NCBI GenBank assembly: GCA_003605055.1
Contig: QZKP01000054.1
Coordinates: 1-49,020, forward strand
DNA length: 49,020 nt
Source: Desulfarculus sp.
GTDB taxonomy: Bacteria; Desulfobacterota; Desulfarculia; Desulfarculales; Desulfarculaceae
Reading direction: 5' to 3'
The notes under the pieces are model-generated. The model had not been told where the DNA came from. It made no database searches and worked only from the letters and a program-made list of their open reading frames with translations. Each line of letters begins with the position of its first letter. Positions within the stretch are counted from its first letter, which is position 1. Shown one piece after another: positions 1 through 9,118 of this stretch. Both the position numbers and the translations under genes were made by a program.

Positions 1-437
1 TGGGGCCGGCCCTGGCCCGGCTGCTGGCCGGCGCGCCCCAGGACGGCTGGGCCGCGGTGGAGCTGATCGCGCCGGTGCCCCTGCACCCCCGGCGGCTCAT
101 GCTGCGGGGCTTCAACCAAGCCGCGGTGCTGGCCCGGGGCCTGGCCCGGGAGGGCGGGCCCCGCCTGGCGCCGGACCTGCTGCGGCGGCTGCGCCATACC
201 CGGCCCCAGGTGGGCCTGGACCCGGCCGCGCGCCGGACCAACGTGGCCGGAGCCTTCGGCCTGGGGCGGAACTGGGCCGGGCGCCTGGCCGGGGCCGCGG
301 TGCTGCTCATAGACGACGTGTTCACCACCGGGGCCACGGCGGCAGAGTGCGCCCGGGTGCTAAAGGACGCCGGCGCGGCCCGGGTCAACGTGCTGACCCT
401 GGTGCGGGCCGGCCAGGGGGGAGGGAGCCATGCCTGA
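1..437 (+). CDS. comF: ComF family amidophosphoribosyltransferase-like protein, C-terminal part
   Basis: The reading frame is open at the left edge, so the N-terminal zinc-finger part lies outside the window; the visible part is about 144 residues. It shows the ComF signature PVPLHPRR followed by RGFNQA, and near the end the PRPP-binding loop [13 protein letters not shown] of type I phosphoribosyltransferases. ComF proteins are linked to DNA uptake in competent bacteria, but many non-competent species carry them and the true substrate is unclear. An internal GTG at 57 is in frame, but the family homology extends upstream of it, so it is not the start. The stop overlaps the rfaE2 start by 8 bases, which suggests co-transcription. 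Confidence 0.88.
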   Translation, partial: GPALARLLAGAPQDGWAAVELIAPVPLHPRRLMLRGFNQAAVLARGLAREGGPRLAPDLLRRLRHTRPQVGLDPAARRTNVAGAFGLGRNWAGRLAGAAVLLIDDVFTTGATAAECARVLKDAGAARVNVLTLVRAGQGGGSHA

Positions 438-927
438 GCACGACACCCGCGGAAAGATCATGGACGCGGCCCAGGCCGCGGAGCGGGCCCGGGCCGTGCA
501 GGCCGGCGGCGGCAAGGTGGTGTTCACCAACGGCTGCTTTGATCTGTTGCACGCCGGGCACGTGGACCTGCTCAACCGGGCCCGGGCCCTGGGCGACTTC
601 CTGGTGCTGGGGCTCAACAGCGACGATTCGGTGCGCGCCCTGAACAAGGGGCCGGGCCGGCCAATGGTGCCCCAGGACCAGCGGGCGCAGGTGGTGGCCG
701 GCCTGGCCGCGGTGGACGCGGTGGTGATCTTCAGCGAGGCCGAGCCGGCCCGGCTCATCCAGGCCATCGCCCCGGACGTGCTGGTCAAGGGCGGCGACTG
801 GCCGCCGGAGAAGATCGTGGGCGCCGAATTCGTGCAGGCCCGCGGCGGCCGCGTGCACTCCCTGCCCCTGGTGCCGGGGCTGTCCACCACGGAGCTGATC
901 GCCCGTCTAAAAGGCGGCCAGCCTTGA
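430..927 (+). CDS. rfaE2: D-glycero-beta-D-manno-heptose 1-phosphate adenylyltransferase (RfaE2)
   Basis: A 165-residue nucleotidyltransferase of the cytidylyltransferase fold. The N-terminal motif [15 protein letters not shown] contains the catalytic HxGH, and VLVKGGDW and the C-terminal LSTTELI are typical of the adenylyltransferase half of HldE. It should transfer AMP to heptose 1-phosphate to give ADP-heptose for the lipopolysaccharide inner core. The kinase half (RfaE1) is not fused and is not in this window, so this is the split form. The ATG at 430 follows a GGGGGAGGGA ribosome-binding site; a second ATG at 460 is possible. The start overlaps the end of comF. Confidence 0.92.
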   Translation: MPEHDTRGKIMDAAQAAERARAVQAGGGKVVFTNGCFDLLHAGHVDLLNRARALGDFLVLGLNSDDSVRALNKGPGRPMVPQDQRAQVVAGLAAVDAVVIFSEAEPARLIQAIAPDVLVKGGDWPPEKIVGAEFVQARGGRVHSLPLVPGLSTTELIARLKGGQP

Positions 928-990
928 CAAAGCCCGATCCCCCGCCAGAATTGAAGGCACGCCACCTCCCAAACGGGGAATTCGAGGTAC

Positions 991-2028
991 ATGCCTGAAG
1001 ATCAGCCCCAGCGAAGCTCCGAGCATAGACGCGCCTGGTACAATCCCCTGGCCCAGGGCCTGGGGCCGGGCGGCCGCCTGTGGCGGAGCCTGCTGCTGTT
1101 GGTGCTGTTGTACTTCCTCAGCGCGCCCTTGGTGATGTGGTACGAGTACCAGCGGGCCTTCCCGCCCTTCTTTGACCCCCGGCCCGCCCCGCAGGCCAAG
1201 GACGGCCAGCCGTCCGCCCCGCCCCCGGCCGGCGCGGTCTTCGCCGACACCCTGATCACCCTGAGCCGGCGCATGCTGGTGGCCTGGCTGCCCAACGACG
1301 TGATCTATCCTAGCATCTTCCTGGACAACCCCCAGAACTTCCAGTTGGGCGAGCTGGAGGTGGTGCGCTACGCCACCCGGGTGCTGCGCGACAAGCTCTC
1401 GCGCCAGCGCACCACCGACAGCATCGACCGCCACGCGGACCAGGCCTTCACCAATTTCTCCAACAACCCCCGCCTGTGGATATTCCCGGCCGCCGAGGCC
1501 AAGTTCAGCTCCGGGGTCCAGGCGCTCTTGGCCTACCGCCAGGGCCTGGGCAAGGGCGGCAGCCACTTCTACGCCCGGGCGGACAACTTCATCGAGCTGC
1601 TGGACCAGCTCACCAGCCTGCTGGGCGGGGTGGACACCCGCCTGGCCAACGCCCCCCGGGACAGCGGCGAGCGCCTGAGCGTGGAGACCGCCGGCGACAG
1701 CTACAGCCAGGGCGAGCGCCGCCAGAAGGTGCAGACCCCCTGGCGGGAGATAGACGACAACTTCTACTTCGCCCGCGGCGTGGCCTACGCCCTGCGGGAG
1801 GTGCTGCTGGCCGTGCGCTGGGAGTTCCGCGAGGTGATCCGCATCAAACGCTCCGGCGAGCTGGTGGACACCATCATCGAGGAGCTGGCCCTGGCCGACT
1901 TCGAGCCCCTGGTGGTGCTCAACGGCTCGCGGGACTCCATCTTCGCCAACCACAGCCTCAAGCTCATGGCCACCCTGGAAAACGTGCGCCAGAAGATGAT
2001 CAACCTGCAACAGATGCTGGAGCGTTGA
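991..2028 (+). CDS. DUF2333 family inner-membrane protein
   Basis: A 345-residue protein with one clear transmembrane segment at about residues 31-48 (LWRSLLLLVLLYFLSAPLV), then a long soluble region. Blocks such as RMLVAWLPNDVIYPS, FLDNPQNFQLGEL, TNFSNNPRLWIFP and FYARADNFIELLDQL match what I know of the DUF2333 family, which is common in Proteobacteria and has no assigned function. The topology (short cytoplasmic N-terminus, large periplasmic domain) is inference. A GAGGTAC ribosome-binding site precedes the ATG. The gene lies 63 bases after rfaE2 in the same direction and may belong to the same unit. Confidence 0.75.
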   Translation: MPEDQPQRSSEHRRAWYNPLAQGLGPGGRLWRSLLLLVLLYFLSAPLVMWYEYQRAFPPFFDPRPAPQAKDGQPSAPPPAGAVFADTLITLSRRMLVAWLPNDVIYPSIFLDNPQNFQLGELEVVRYATRVLRDKLSRQRTTDSIDRHADQAFTNFSNNPRLWIFPAAEAKFSSGVQALLAYRQGLGKGGSHFYARADNFIELLDQLTSLLGGVDTRLANAPRDSGERLSVETAGDSYSQGERRQKVQTPWREIDDNFYFARGVAYALREVLLAVRWEFREVIRIKRSGELVDTIIEELALADFEPLVVLNGSRDSIFANHSLKLMATLENVRQKMINLQQMLER

Positions 2029-2051
2029 GGCCCGGCCCGGGCCAGGAGCCC

Positions 2052-2246
2052 ATGGACAAGCTGCGCTGCCCAGAGTGTCTCTTCTGCGAGGGGATGGAGC
2101 CGGACAAGGATTTGATCCGCTGCTCCAACGCGGACGTGGCCCAGGAGGCGGGCTGGGAGGAGTTGTACTTCAGCCAGGGATTCCTGGACCTGCCCCTGCC
2201 CGCGCCCGAGGACCGGCCCTGCTTCTGGTACGTGCCCCGGCGCTAG
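2052..2246 (+). CDS. small cysteine-rich hypothetical protein
   Basis: A 64-residue frame starting ATG at 2052 just after AGGAGCCC, 23 bases past the DUF2333 gene. It begins MDKLRCPECLFCEG and has a fourth cysteine at about residue 24 (IRCSNAD) and a fifth near the end (RPCFWYVP). The CxxCxxC-x(n)-C spacing could hold zinc or an iron-sulfur cluster. I do not recognise the family. Codon use is GC-rich like its neighbours, and the good ribosome-binding site and tight spacing argue for a real gene. It is the last native gene before the AT-rich island. Confidence 0.6.
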   Translation: MDKLRCPECLFCEGMEPDKDLIRCSNADVAQEAGWEELYFSQGFLDLPLPAPEDRPCFWYVPRR

Positions 2247-2520
2247 GAGCCGGCCGGCTAAATCATACTAAATAGTGAACTGGCGGGCCCGGTTGGTGCT
2301 GTCGTTTTTGGCCTTGCTCGCGGACGTTCTCTGGCCGATGGGGTGTTGGACGAAAAAGAAAGTTGTGCCGATCCGTATAACATGACATACGAAAACGCTA
2401 ATGCAGAGGCAACCCATTAAAATTCTTTGGGTTAACAAGATAATGGAACTATTTACAGGGGCGTCTTATACGGACAGAAACAAACAACACCGCATTTTAT
2501 GCGGATACATCTAATTATTG
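2247..2520. other. AT-rich flank upstream of the integron cassette, no gene seen
   Basis: Non-coding stretch between the small Cys-rich gene and the cassette boundary. The first ~90 bases still look GC-rich and native; from about 2345 the base use becomes AT-rich like the cassette. It holds a perfect short hairpin (CCGCAT, loop TTT, ATGCGG at 2490-2504) and ends in G at 2520, the base before the cassette crossover. I cannot identify an integrase gene, an intact attC or a known attI here. It may be an attI, a decayed earlier cassette, or simply the target sequence of a secondary-site insertion. Confidence 0.4.
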
Positions 2521-4343
2521 TTATGCGATTCGACTATAGGAGAAAAAGATGTCAAAACTCAATGTAGATCAGAAAACAATATTCGACCTGTTTTCGGACA
2601 AAAAAGCAGATTTTCTCATTCCTGACTTTCAACGCCCTTACGCTTGGGGCGAAGAGCAATGTCAAACTCTTTGGGATGATATTTTTCTATTCTCCTTCCC
2701 AGATAATAACTACGAGGCCTTTGATGAAAATGAAGAGTATTTTCTTGGCTCTATTGTCACATTCAAAAATGAAAAAGGAAAATCTGAGGTCATTGATGGC
2801 CAGCAACGACTTACAACACTAATGCTTATCTTGCGCGCCTTCTATGACAAATTTGCCAATATGAAGGATAAAAATTCAATACTTACCCGTGATCGCATCG
2901 AGAAGTGCATCTGGAAAACGGATACATTCGGTACAGCAGATAAAAATACACTAAAACTTGACTCGGAAGTCGCCACAGACAATGACAAAGAAGAATTTCT
3001 TGAACTACTGCGTACCGGAATAGTTAGGCAAGGCAGTAAGAGTCAATATGTGCTTAACTATCAATTTATTCAGAAAAGAATTGATGACTTTTTGCAAGCT
3101 TTTCCGAGTTTTTTCCCGTACTTACCTGCTCGTATACTAGGCAACTGTATTCTTCTGCCAATTGAGGCAGAATCCCAGGATACGGCGCTTCGAATTTTTT
3201 CTACACTTAACGATCGTGGTCTTCCTCTATCGGACGCTGATATATTCAAAGCGCAATTCTATAAATACTACGCTGGCCTCGACAAGAAAGATGACTTCAT
3301 CGGTGAGTGGAAAGAACTGGAAGAGATGACGGGTTCGATTTTCAATCCGATCACAGGAACTCCAATGGATGAATTATTTACGCGCTATATGTATTTTTTG
3401 CGCGCTAGAGAGGGAAATAAAAGCACAACCACTGAAGCCCTTCGAAAGTTCTATGAACGAAAAAAATATCAGTATCTAAAGCAACCACATACAATATCTG
3501 AATTAAAGGCTCTGGCTTTATTTTGGAAAAGTGTATCAGATCAAAATAAAACTCGATTCTCTGATAGTGTGCTCAAGAAGCTATTTGTGTTGAACTATGC
3601 GCCGAATGGTATGTGGCAGCACATCACATCCGTATATTTCTTGCAAAACAGAAACGGTGACGGAATTTTAGAAGATACAAAGTTCAGTAAGTTTTTAGAT
3701 AGAATAACTGCCTTCATATTTGCCTATGCTATTACGAATCCTGGTGTAAATGCGCTGCGTGCGCCTGTATATGATGAGATGATTAACATTATAAATGGTA
3801 ATGACCCGACTTTTTCCAAATACAAATTCAACAAAACGCAGGCACGCTCATTCTTTGAAAACTATGTGTTTACTAATCAGCGGAGTATTACCCGCTCCAT
3901 GATTACATGGTACGCTTATACTTTTCCACAGCAACAGCTTCTTGATGTAAAAGAAATTTACCACTTGGAACACATCTATCCGAAGAAGCGCCAAGAAATG
4001 GAAAGTGGCCTTAAATCCGAAAGCAATCTTGATTCGCTAGGCAATAAAATACTACTTGAGGCAAGCATTAACATTAAAGCATCAGATTATCGCTTCGACG
4101 ATAAAAAGAAAATATACAGCGGTGAACAGCACCGAGGGAAAAATAAGGATGCCAGTAGAATTGCTGAAATAGCTAATCTTATTCGCTACCCAGAATTTGA
4201 AGAAAAGCAGCTAATGGATCGCAGTACATCCATCCTTGACAAGTTCTTCGACTTTCTACAGATAGAAGATTTAATAGCATAACAAGGCGCTGCACTCGGA
4301 CGGCAATTCCGCTGCGCTCCATTGCCGCCGGTGAGCTTGGTCG
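2521..4343 (+). mobile_element. integron gene cassette carrying a single DUF262/DUF1524 gene
   Basis: The segment has the layout of an integron cassette: crossover at G(2520)/TTATGC, a 28-base leader, one gene filling almost the whole element, then an attC site whose 3' half ends at G(4343)/TTAGTC. The cassette start together with the preceding G reads GTTATGC. This is the exact reverse complement of GCATAAC at 4277-4283, the outer box of its own attC, as expected when the circular cassette recreates its attC. Base composition is clearly AT-richer than both flanks. No integrase is visible, so this is a lone cassette (CALIN-like or secondary-site insertion). Confidence 0.82.
2549..4282 (+). 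CDS. DUF262 and DUF1524 (HNH) domain protein, GmrSD-like
   Basis: A 577-residue protein. The N-terminal DUF262 domain shows IPDFQRPYAWGEEQ (about residues 24-37) and the hallmark DGQQRLTTL (about 83-91), a ParB-like NTP-using fold. The C-terminal DUF1524 domain shows YHLEHIYPKK (about residue 470) followed by SLGNKILLE, the expected HNH-type nuclease layout. This fused arrangement matches GmrSD type IV restriction enzymes, which cut modified (for example glucosylated) phage DNA, and relatives such as BrxU. An anti-phage role is therefore likely but inferred. The ATG follows TAGGAG with 7-base spacing. The gene is AT-rich, unlike all its neighbours, and is the sole cargo of an integron cassette; its stop overlaps the attC site. 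Confidence 0.88.
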   Translation: MSKLNVDQKTIFDLFSDKKADFLIPDFQRPYAWGEEQCQTLWDDIFLFSFPDNNYEAFDENEEYFLGSIVTFKNEKGKSEVIDGQQRLTTLMLILRAFYDKFANMKDKNSILTRDRIEKCIWKTDTFGTADKNTLKLDSEVATDNDKEEFLELLRTGIVRQGSKSQYVLNYQFIQKRIDDFLQAFPSFFPYLPARILGNCILLPIEAESQDTALRIFSTLNDRGLPLSDADIFKAQFYKYYAGLDKKDDFIGEWKELEEMTGSIFNPITGTPMDELFTRYMYFLRAREGNKSTTTEALRKFYERKKYQYLKQPHTISELKALALFWKSVSDQNKTRFSDSVLKKLFVLNYAPNGMWQHITSVYFLQNRNGDGILEDTKFSKFLDRITAFIFAYAITNPGVNALRAPVYDEMINIINGNDPTFSKYKFNKTQARSFFENYVFTNQRSITRSMITWYAYTFPQQQLLDVKEIYHLEHIYPKKRQEMESGLKSESNLDSLGNKILLEASINIKASDYRFDDKKKIYSGEQHRGKNKDASRIAEIANLIRYPEFEEKQLMDRSTSILDKFFDFLQIEDLIA

Positions 4344-4349
4344 TTAGTC
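4277..4349 (+). other. attC: attC recombination site of the cassette
   Basis: An imperfect inverted repeat of about 73 bases. The outer boxes are GCATAAC (4277-4283) and GTTAGTC (4343-4349). The inner arms GCTGCACTCGGACGGCAAT and ATTGCCGCCGGTGAGC pair apart from a few unpaired bases (an extra G and an extra A in the 5' arm), as in folded attC sites, with a loop around TCCGCTGCGCTCC. The 3' box differs from the GTTRRRY consensus at one base. Recombination would occur between G4343 and T4344. Confidence 0.82.
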
Positions 4350-4536
4350 TTGGGAAAAATTGAATCGAGAGAGAAAACTAATCTGGATTTCTGGCCGCAA
4401 ATATTTAGGCACGTTTTGGCCGAGAAGCGCTAGCCGTCCGGTCAAGGCCTCCATTCTGCCTCTTTCTTCTTACCCAAATTTACTTTACCACCTGCTTCCC
4501 GCAGGGAAAGCGGGCCAGCCCTGAAGCCGCGAGCTT
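4350..4536. other. intergenic stretch after the cassette, no gene seen
   Basis: Still AT-rich until about 4430, then it grades into native composition. A small stem CCTGC/GCAGG lies near 4491-4505. I see no coding frame, RNA gene or second attC site. It separates the cassette from the nadE promoter. Confidence 0.4.
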
Positions 4537-4565
4537 CTATGCACCTTCTGTAATCGGTGTATAAT
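4537..4565 (+). promoter_or_regulatory. candidate sigma-70 promoter of nadE
   Basis: A perfect TATAAT at 4560-4565, preceded by TG. The -35 region (CTATGC at 4537-4542, 17-base spacer) is weak, so recognition would lean on the strong -10. It lies 45 bases before the chosen nadE start. Confidence 0.5.
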
Positions 4566-4610
4566 CCTTCCCCAGGCCCCGTGGACCTCAAATCTCAGTT
4601 GGACAAGGCC

Positions 4611-6329
4611 ATGCCCAGACTCCGCATCGCCCAGGCCCAGATCAACCCCACAGTGGGGGACATGCCCGCCAACGCCGAGCTGATCCTGGCCCAGATCCGG
4701 GCCGCGCGCGACCAGGGGGCGGACCTGGTCACCTTCCCGGAGCTGGCCCTGAACGGCTACCCGCCCGAGGATCTGCTGCTCAAGCAGCGTTTTCTGGAGG
4801 ACAGCGTGCAGGCCATGCGCGCCCTGGCCGGGGGCGTGCAGGGCATCGTGGCCGTGGTGGGCTTCGCCGACCTGGCGGGCGGGGCCTGCTACAACGCGGC
4901 CGCGGTGCTCAGCGACGGCGCGCTGCGCGCGGTGTACCACAAGAAGGAGCTGCCCAACTACGAGGTCTTTGACGAGAAGCGCTACTTCATCGCCGGCGAC
5001 GACTGCCTGCTCCTGGAGATCAACGGCATCCGCCTGATGGTCACCATCTGCGAGGACATCTGGGTGCCGGACAACGAGGTGGAGCACTGCGCCCTTCGCC
5101 ACCGCGTGCAGATGGCGGTGAACATCTCGGCCTCGCCCTTCCACGCCGGCAAGCTGGACCTGCGGCGGCGGATCCTGGCCCGCTTCGCCCAGGCCACCGG
5201 CGCGGTGGTCTGCTACAACAATCTGGTGGGCGGCCAGGACGAGCTGGTCTTTGACGGCGGCAGCCTGGTGATCGCCCCGGACGGGGCGATGCTGGCCTGC
5301 GCCCGGCGCTTCGCCCCGGAGCTGCAGGTCTGCGACCTGGAGCTGCCCCCGGCCCGGGAGGCCCGCCCGCCCGAGGCCCAGGACTTTCCCCGCCTGCGCC
5401 GGGTGCGCCTGGCCGCCCCGGGCCGCCGCCAGGACCGGCCCCTGGCCCTCACCTGCGCCCCGGAGATGGGCTATTTGGAGGAGATTCACCAGGCGCTCAT
5501 CCTGGGCACGCGGGATTACGTGGGTAAAAACGGCTTCAGCAAGGTGGTGCTGGGCCTGTCCGGGGGCATAGACTCGGCGTTCACCGCCTGCCTGGCGGTG
5601 CAGGCCCTGGGCGCGGACAATGTGGTGGGCGTCACCATGCCCAGCCAGTTCACCTCCGGCGAGACCCTAACGGACGCCGGCCGCGTGGCCCAGAACCTGG
5701 GCATCCGCCTGATAACCGTGCCGGTGGCCAAGATATACCAGGCCTACCTGGAGGAGCTGGCCCAGCCCTTCGGCCCGGGCGAGCCCGGCGTGGCCCACGA
5801 GAACCTACAGGCCCGCATCCGGGGCAACATCCTCATGGGCCTGTCCAACCGCTTCGGCTGGATGGTGCTGACCACCGGCAACAAGAGCGAGACCGCGGTG
5901 GGCTACTGCACCCTCTACGGCGACATGGCCGGCGGCTTCGCGGTGATCAAGGACGTGCCCAAGACCCTGGTCTACGAGCTGGCGGCCTACCTCAACCAGA
6001 GCGCCGGCCTGGAGCTGATACCTCAATCCACCATCGCCCGGCCGCCCACCGCCGAGCTGCGGCCCGACCAGAAGGACAGCGACAGCCTGCCCCCCTACGA
6101 GGTGCTGGACCCCATCCTGGAGGCCTACGTGGAGCAGGACATGGTGCTGGACGAGATCGCGGCGCTGGGATACGACTTCGCCACGGTGCGCGAGGTGATA
6201 CGCCTGGTGGACCGCAACGAGTACAAGCGCCGCCAGGCCCCGCCGGGGGTCAAGATCACGCCCAAGGCCTTTGGCCGCGACCGCCGCCTGCCCATCACCA
6301 ACCACTACCGGCCGGGCTTCGACCGCTAA
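4611..6329 (+). CDS. nadE: glutamine-dependent NAD+ synthetase
   Basis: A 572-residue two-domain enzyme that makes NAD+ from deamido-NAD+, ATP and glutamine. The N-terminal nitrilase-type glutaminase has the Glu (TFPELALNGYPPEDLL), Lys (HKKELPNYEVFDE) and Cys (ICEDIW) triad. The C-terminal synthetase starts near residue 300 with the PPi loop LGLSGGIDSA, then GNKSE and GDMAGGFAVIKDVPKT. The frame is open up to a GTG at 4557, but that GTG overlaps the TATAAT box; the ATG at 4611 places MPRLRIAQAQINPTVGD at the N-terminus, as usual for the family. The gene is complete and native in composition. Confidence 0.95.
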   Translation: MPRLRIAQAQINPTVGDMPANAELILAQIRAARDQGADLVTFPELALNGYPPEDLLLKQRFLEDSVQAMRALAGGVQGIVAVVGFADLAGGACYNAAAVLSDGALRAVYHKKELPNYEVFDEKRYFIAGDDCLLLEINGIRLMVTICEDIWVPDNEVEHCALRHRVQMAVNISASPFHAGKLDLRRRILARFAQATGAVVCYNNLVGGQDELVFDGGSLVIAPDGAMLACARRFAPELQVCDLELPPAREARPPEAQDFPRLRRVRLAAPGRRQDRPLALTCAPEMGYLEEIHQALILGTRDYVGKNGFSKVVLGLSGGIDSAFTACLAVQALGADNVVGVTMPSQFTSGETLTDAGRVAQNLGIRLITVPVAKIYQAYLEELAQPFGPGEPGVAHENLQARIRGNILMGLSNRFGWMVLTTGNKSETAVGYCTLYGDMAGGFAVIKDVPKTLVYELAAYLNQSAGLELIPQSTIARPPTAELRPDQKDSDSLPPYEVLDPILEAYVEQDMVLDEIAALGYDFATVREVIRLVDRNEYKRRQAPPGVKITPKAFGRDRRLPITNHYRPGFDR

Positions 6330-6379
6330 GGCGCCCCGGCGCGCTGACAAACAGAAATGTTTAGCCTTGCGCCTGGACC

Positions 6380-6421
6380 TACCTGGTGGTATGTTCTGGG
6401 GCAGGCGCTTACCATTAGGTA
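6380..6421. promoter_or_regulatory. pair of TACC-N4-GGTA palindromes upstream of the NifA-like gene
   Basis: Two perfect 12-base palindromes: TACCTGGTGGTA (6380-6391) and TACCATTAGGTA (6410-6421; extended to 14 bases as TTACC-ATTA-GGTAA at 6409-6422). Their starts are 30 bases apart, about three helical turns on one DNA face. The same motif pairs occur before the porin-amtB-glnK genes and before glnA, so these are probably binding sites of the adjacent regulator (autoregulation). A weak -35/-10 pair (TTGCGC 6367, TATGTT 6390) would overlap the first site. Confidence 0.6.
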
Positions 6422-6448
6422 ATGGATATTCTCGGTTGAAGGTGGGCG

Positions 6449-8012
<1,564 letters not shown>

Positions 8013-8014
<2 letters not shown>

Positions 8015-8043
8015 CCTTTAGGTGTTTTACATACCTTTAGGTA
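8013..8043. promoter_or_regulatory. candidate enhancer sites for the porin-amtB-glnK promoter
   Basis: Two palindrome copies, AACCTTTAGGTG (8013-8024, one mismatch in each half) and a perfect TACCTTTAGGTA (8032-8043). They lie about 100-130 bases upstream of the sigma-54 promoter at 8146, the normal distance for an enhancer-binding protein. The first copy overlaps the stop codon of the activator gene itself, and both sit before its terminator. Confidence 0.6.
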
Positions 8044-8056
8044 GCTTTTAAGTACA

Positions 8057-8095
8057 GGCCCTTGCCGGGCGCCGGCAGGGGCCTTTCTATTTTTA
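8057..8095 (+). terminator. rho-independent terminator of the NifA-like gene
   Basis: A GC-rich hairpin (CCTTGCCGG paired with CCGGCAGGGG, extended by GGC/GCC) followed by TTTCTATTTTT. It ends the activator transcript between the enhancer sites and the next promoter. Confidence 0.75.
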
Positions 8096-8145
8096 ATCCA
8101 TAAAAATCAAATAATTAACACGGCAAGCCTTTCATTTTTGCTGAA

Positions 8146-8161
8146 TGGCACGCCCTTTGCC
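8146..8161 (+). promoter_or_regulatory. sigma-54 (-24/-12) promoter of porin-amtB-glnK
   Basis: TGGCACG-CCCT-TTGCC matches the consensus TGGCAYR-N4-TTGCW at all positions but the last. The GG and GC elements have the exact required spacing. It lies about 110 bases before the porin start; the transcript leader (8170-8256) carries no other feature I recognise. Confidence 0.8.
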
Positions 8162-8274
8162 ATAAGCAAGCCCAACAAAGGAACGCGTTGCGGCGGACCC
8201 CGGCCTAAAGGGACCGTGCGGCCGCAGGGCAAAACTAAACCTTGTTTTGTTGATTGAGGAAGGAGCGAATTTAC

Positions 8275-9048
8275 ATGCGGAAGCTGGTTATGGCCTTAGT
8301 GCTGACCCTGAGCCTGGTTCTGCCCGCCGGCCTGCTGGCGGCCTCCCCGGCCCAGGCCAAGATTGACGTCAAGGCCGACCTGGGGGTGGCCTTCAACAGC
8401 AAGTACGTCTGGCGCGGCATCGTGGTGGTGGACGACTGGGTGGCCCAGCCGTCGGTCACCCTGAGCGTGGGCGACTTCTCCTTTAACGTCTGGGCGGACT
8501 ATATGCTCACCGACCAGAACAACCGCAAGAACGAGATTGACGAGGTGGACCTGACCGCCAGTTACGGCTTCACCTTCGGCAAGTTCAAGGTGCCGGTGGG
8601 CGTGATCCGCTACACCTTCCCGCACAGCGCGGCCCCGGACACCACCGAGCTGTTCACCGGCGTCAGCTACGACTGGATCGTCACCCCCAGCGTGCTGGTG
8701 TACTGGGACATAGACGAGGCCCACGGCGTGTACGTCCTGGGCTCTTTGGCCTACTCCCTGGACCTGCCCGCCCTGAGCAAGGAGTTCGCCTGGAAGCTGG
8801 CCGTGGGGGCCAGCCTGGGCTACGGCACCTCGGACAACAACAAGTTCTACTACGCCGGCACGGACAAGAGCGGCTTCACCGACTACGCGGCCTACGTCTC
8901 CCTGCCCGTGAGCATCGGCAAGTACTTCACCATCACCCCCCAGGTGGTCTTCACCGGCCTGGTGGACAGCGACATCAAGGACAACATGAAGGCCACCCAG
9001 GACGAGAACAACATCTACTTCGGCGTGGTGTTCAGCGCGTCCTTCTAA
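8275..9048 (+). CDS. putative outer-membrane porin, TorF/Gcw_chp-like
   Basis: A 257-residue protein with a classic signal peptide (MRKLVMALVLTLSLVLPAG, cleavage near ASPAQA). The mature part is a run of alternating amphipathic strands and ends in a Phe (VVFSASF), the usual signal for beta-barrel assembly. SKYVWRG near the start of the mature protein resembles the TorF/Gcw_chp family of putative porins. The frame could extend to a TTG at 8254, but the ATG at 8275 has a GGAAGGAG ribosome-binding site and begins the signal peptide. It is first in a sigma-54 unit before amtB, so it may let ammonium or small nitrogen compounds across the outer membrane (inference). Confidence 0.7.
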   Translation: MRKLVMALVLTLSLVLPAGLLAASPAQAKIDVKADLGVAFNSKYVWRGIVVVDDWVAQPSVTLSVGDFSFNVWADYMLTDQNNRKNEIDEVDLTASYGFTFGKFKVPVGVIRYTFPHSAAPDTTELFTGVSYDWIVTPSVLVYWDIDEAHGVYVLGSLAYSLDLPALSKEFAWKLAVGASLGYGTSDNNKFYYAGTDKSGFTDYAAYVSLPVSIGKYFTITPQVVFTGLVDSDIKDNMKATQDENNIYFGVVFSASF

Positions 9049-9064
9049 CGCGGCAACCCAACCG

Positions 9065-9098
9065 GGCCTGGCCGGAGGGGCCTCTGGCCAGGCCTTTG
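9065..9098 (+). terminator. hairpin between porin gene and amtB, terminator or attenuator
   Basis: A perfect 9-base stem, GGCCTGGCC (9065-9073) with GGCCAGGCC (9086-9094), followed by a short T-rich run TTTGCTTT. The T run is poor, so partial read-through into amtB is likely and would set the porin above amtB. Confidence 0.5.
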
Positions 9099-9118
9099 CT
9101 TTAAAGGAGCAGTGAATC

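Noticed and set aside
360..992. Long minus-strand frames through comF/rfaE2 and similar long frames opposite most genes
   Set aside because: They are GC-bias shadows: low-complexity Ala/Gly/His/Arg-rich translations without family motifs, opposite genes with clear domain evidence.
4557..4610. GTG at 4557 as the start of nadE
   Set aside because: It overlaps a perfect TATAAT box and adds 18 residues with no counterpart in the family; the ATG at 4611 fits.
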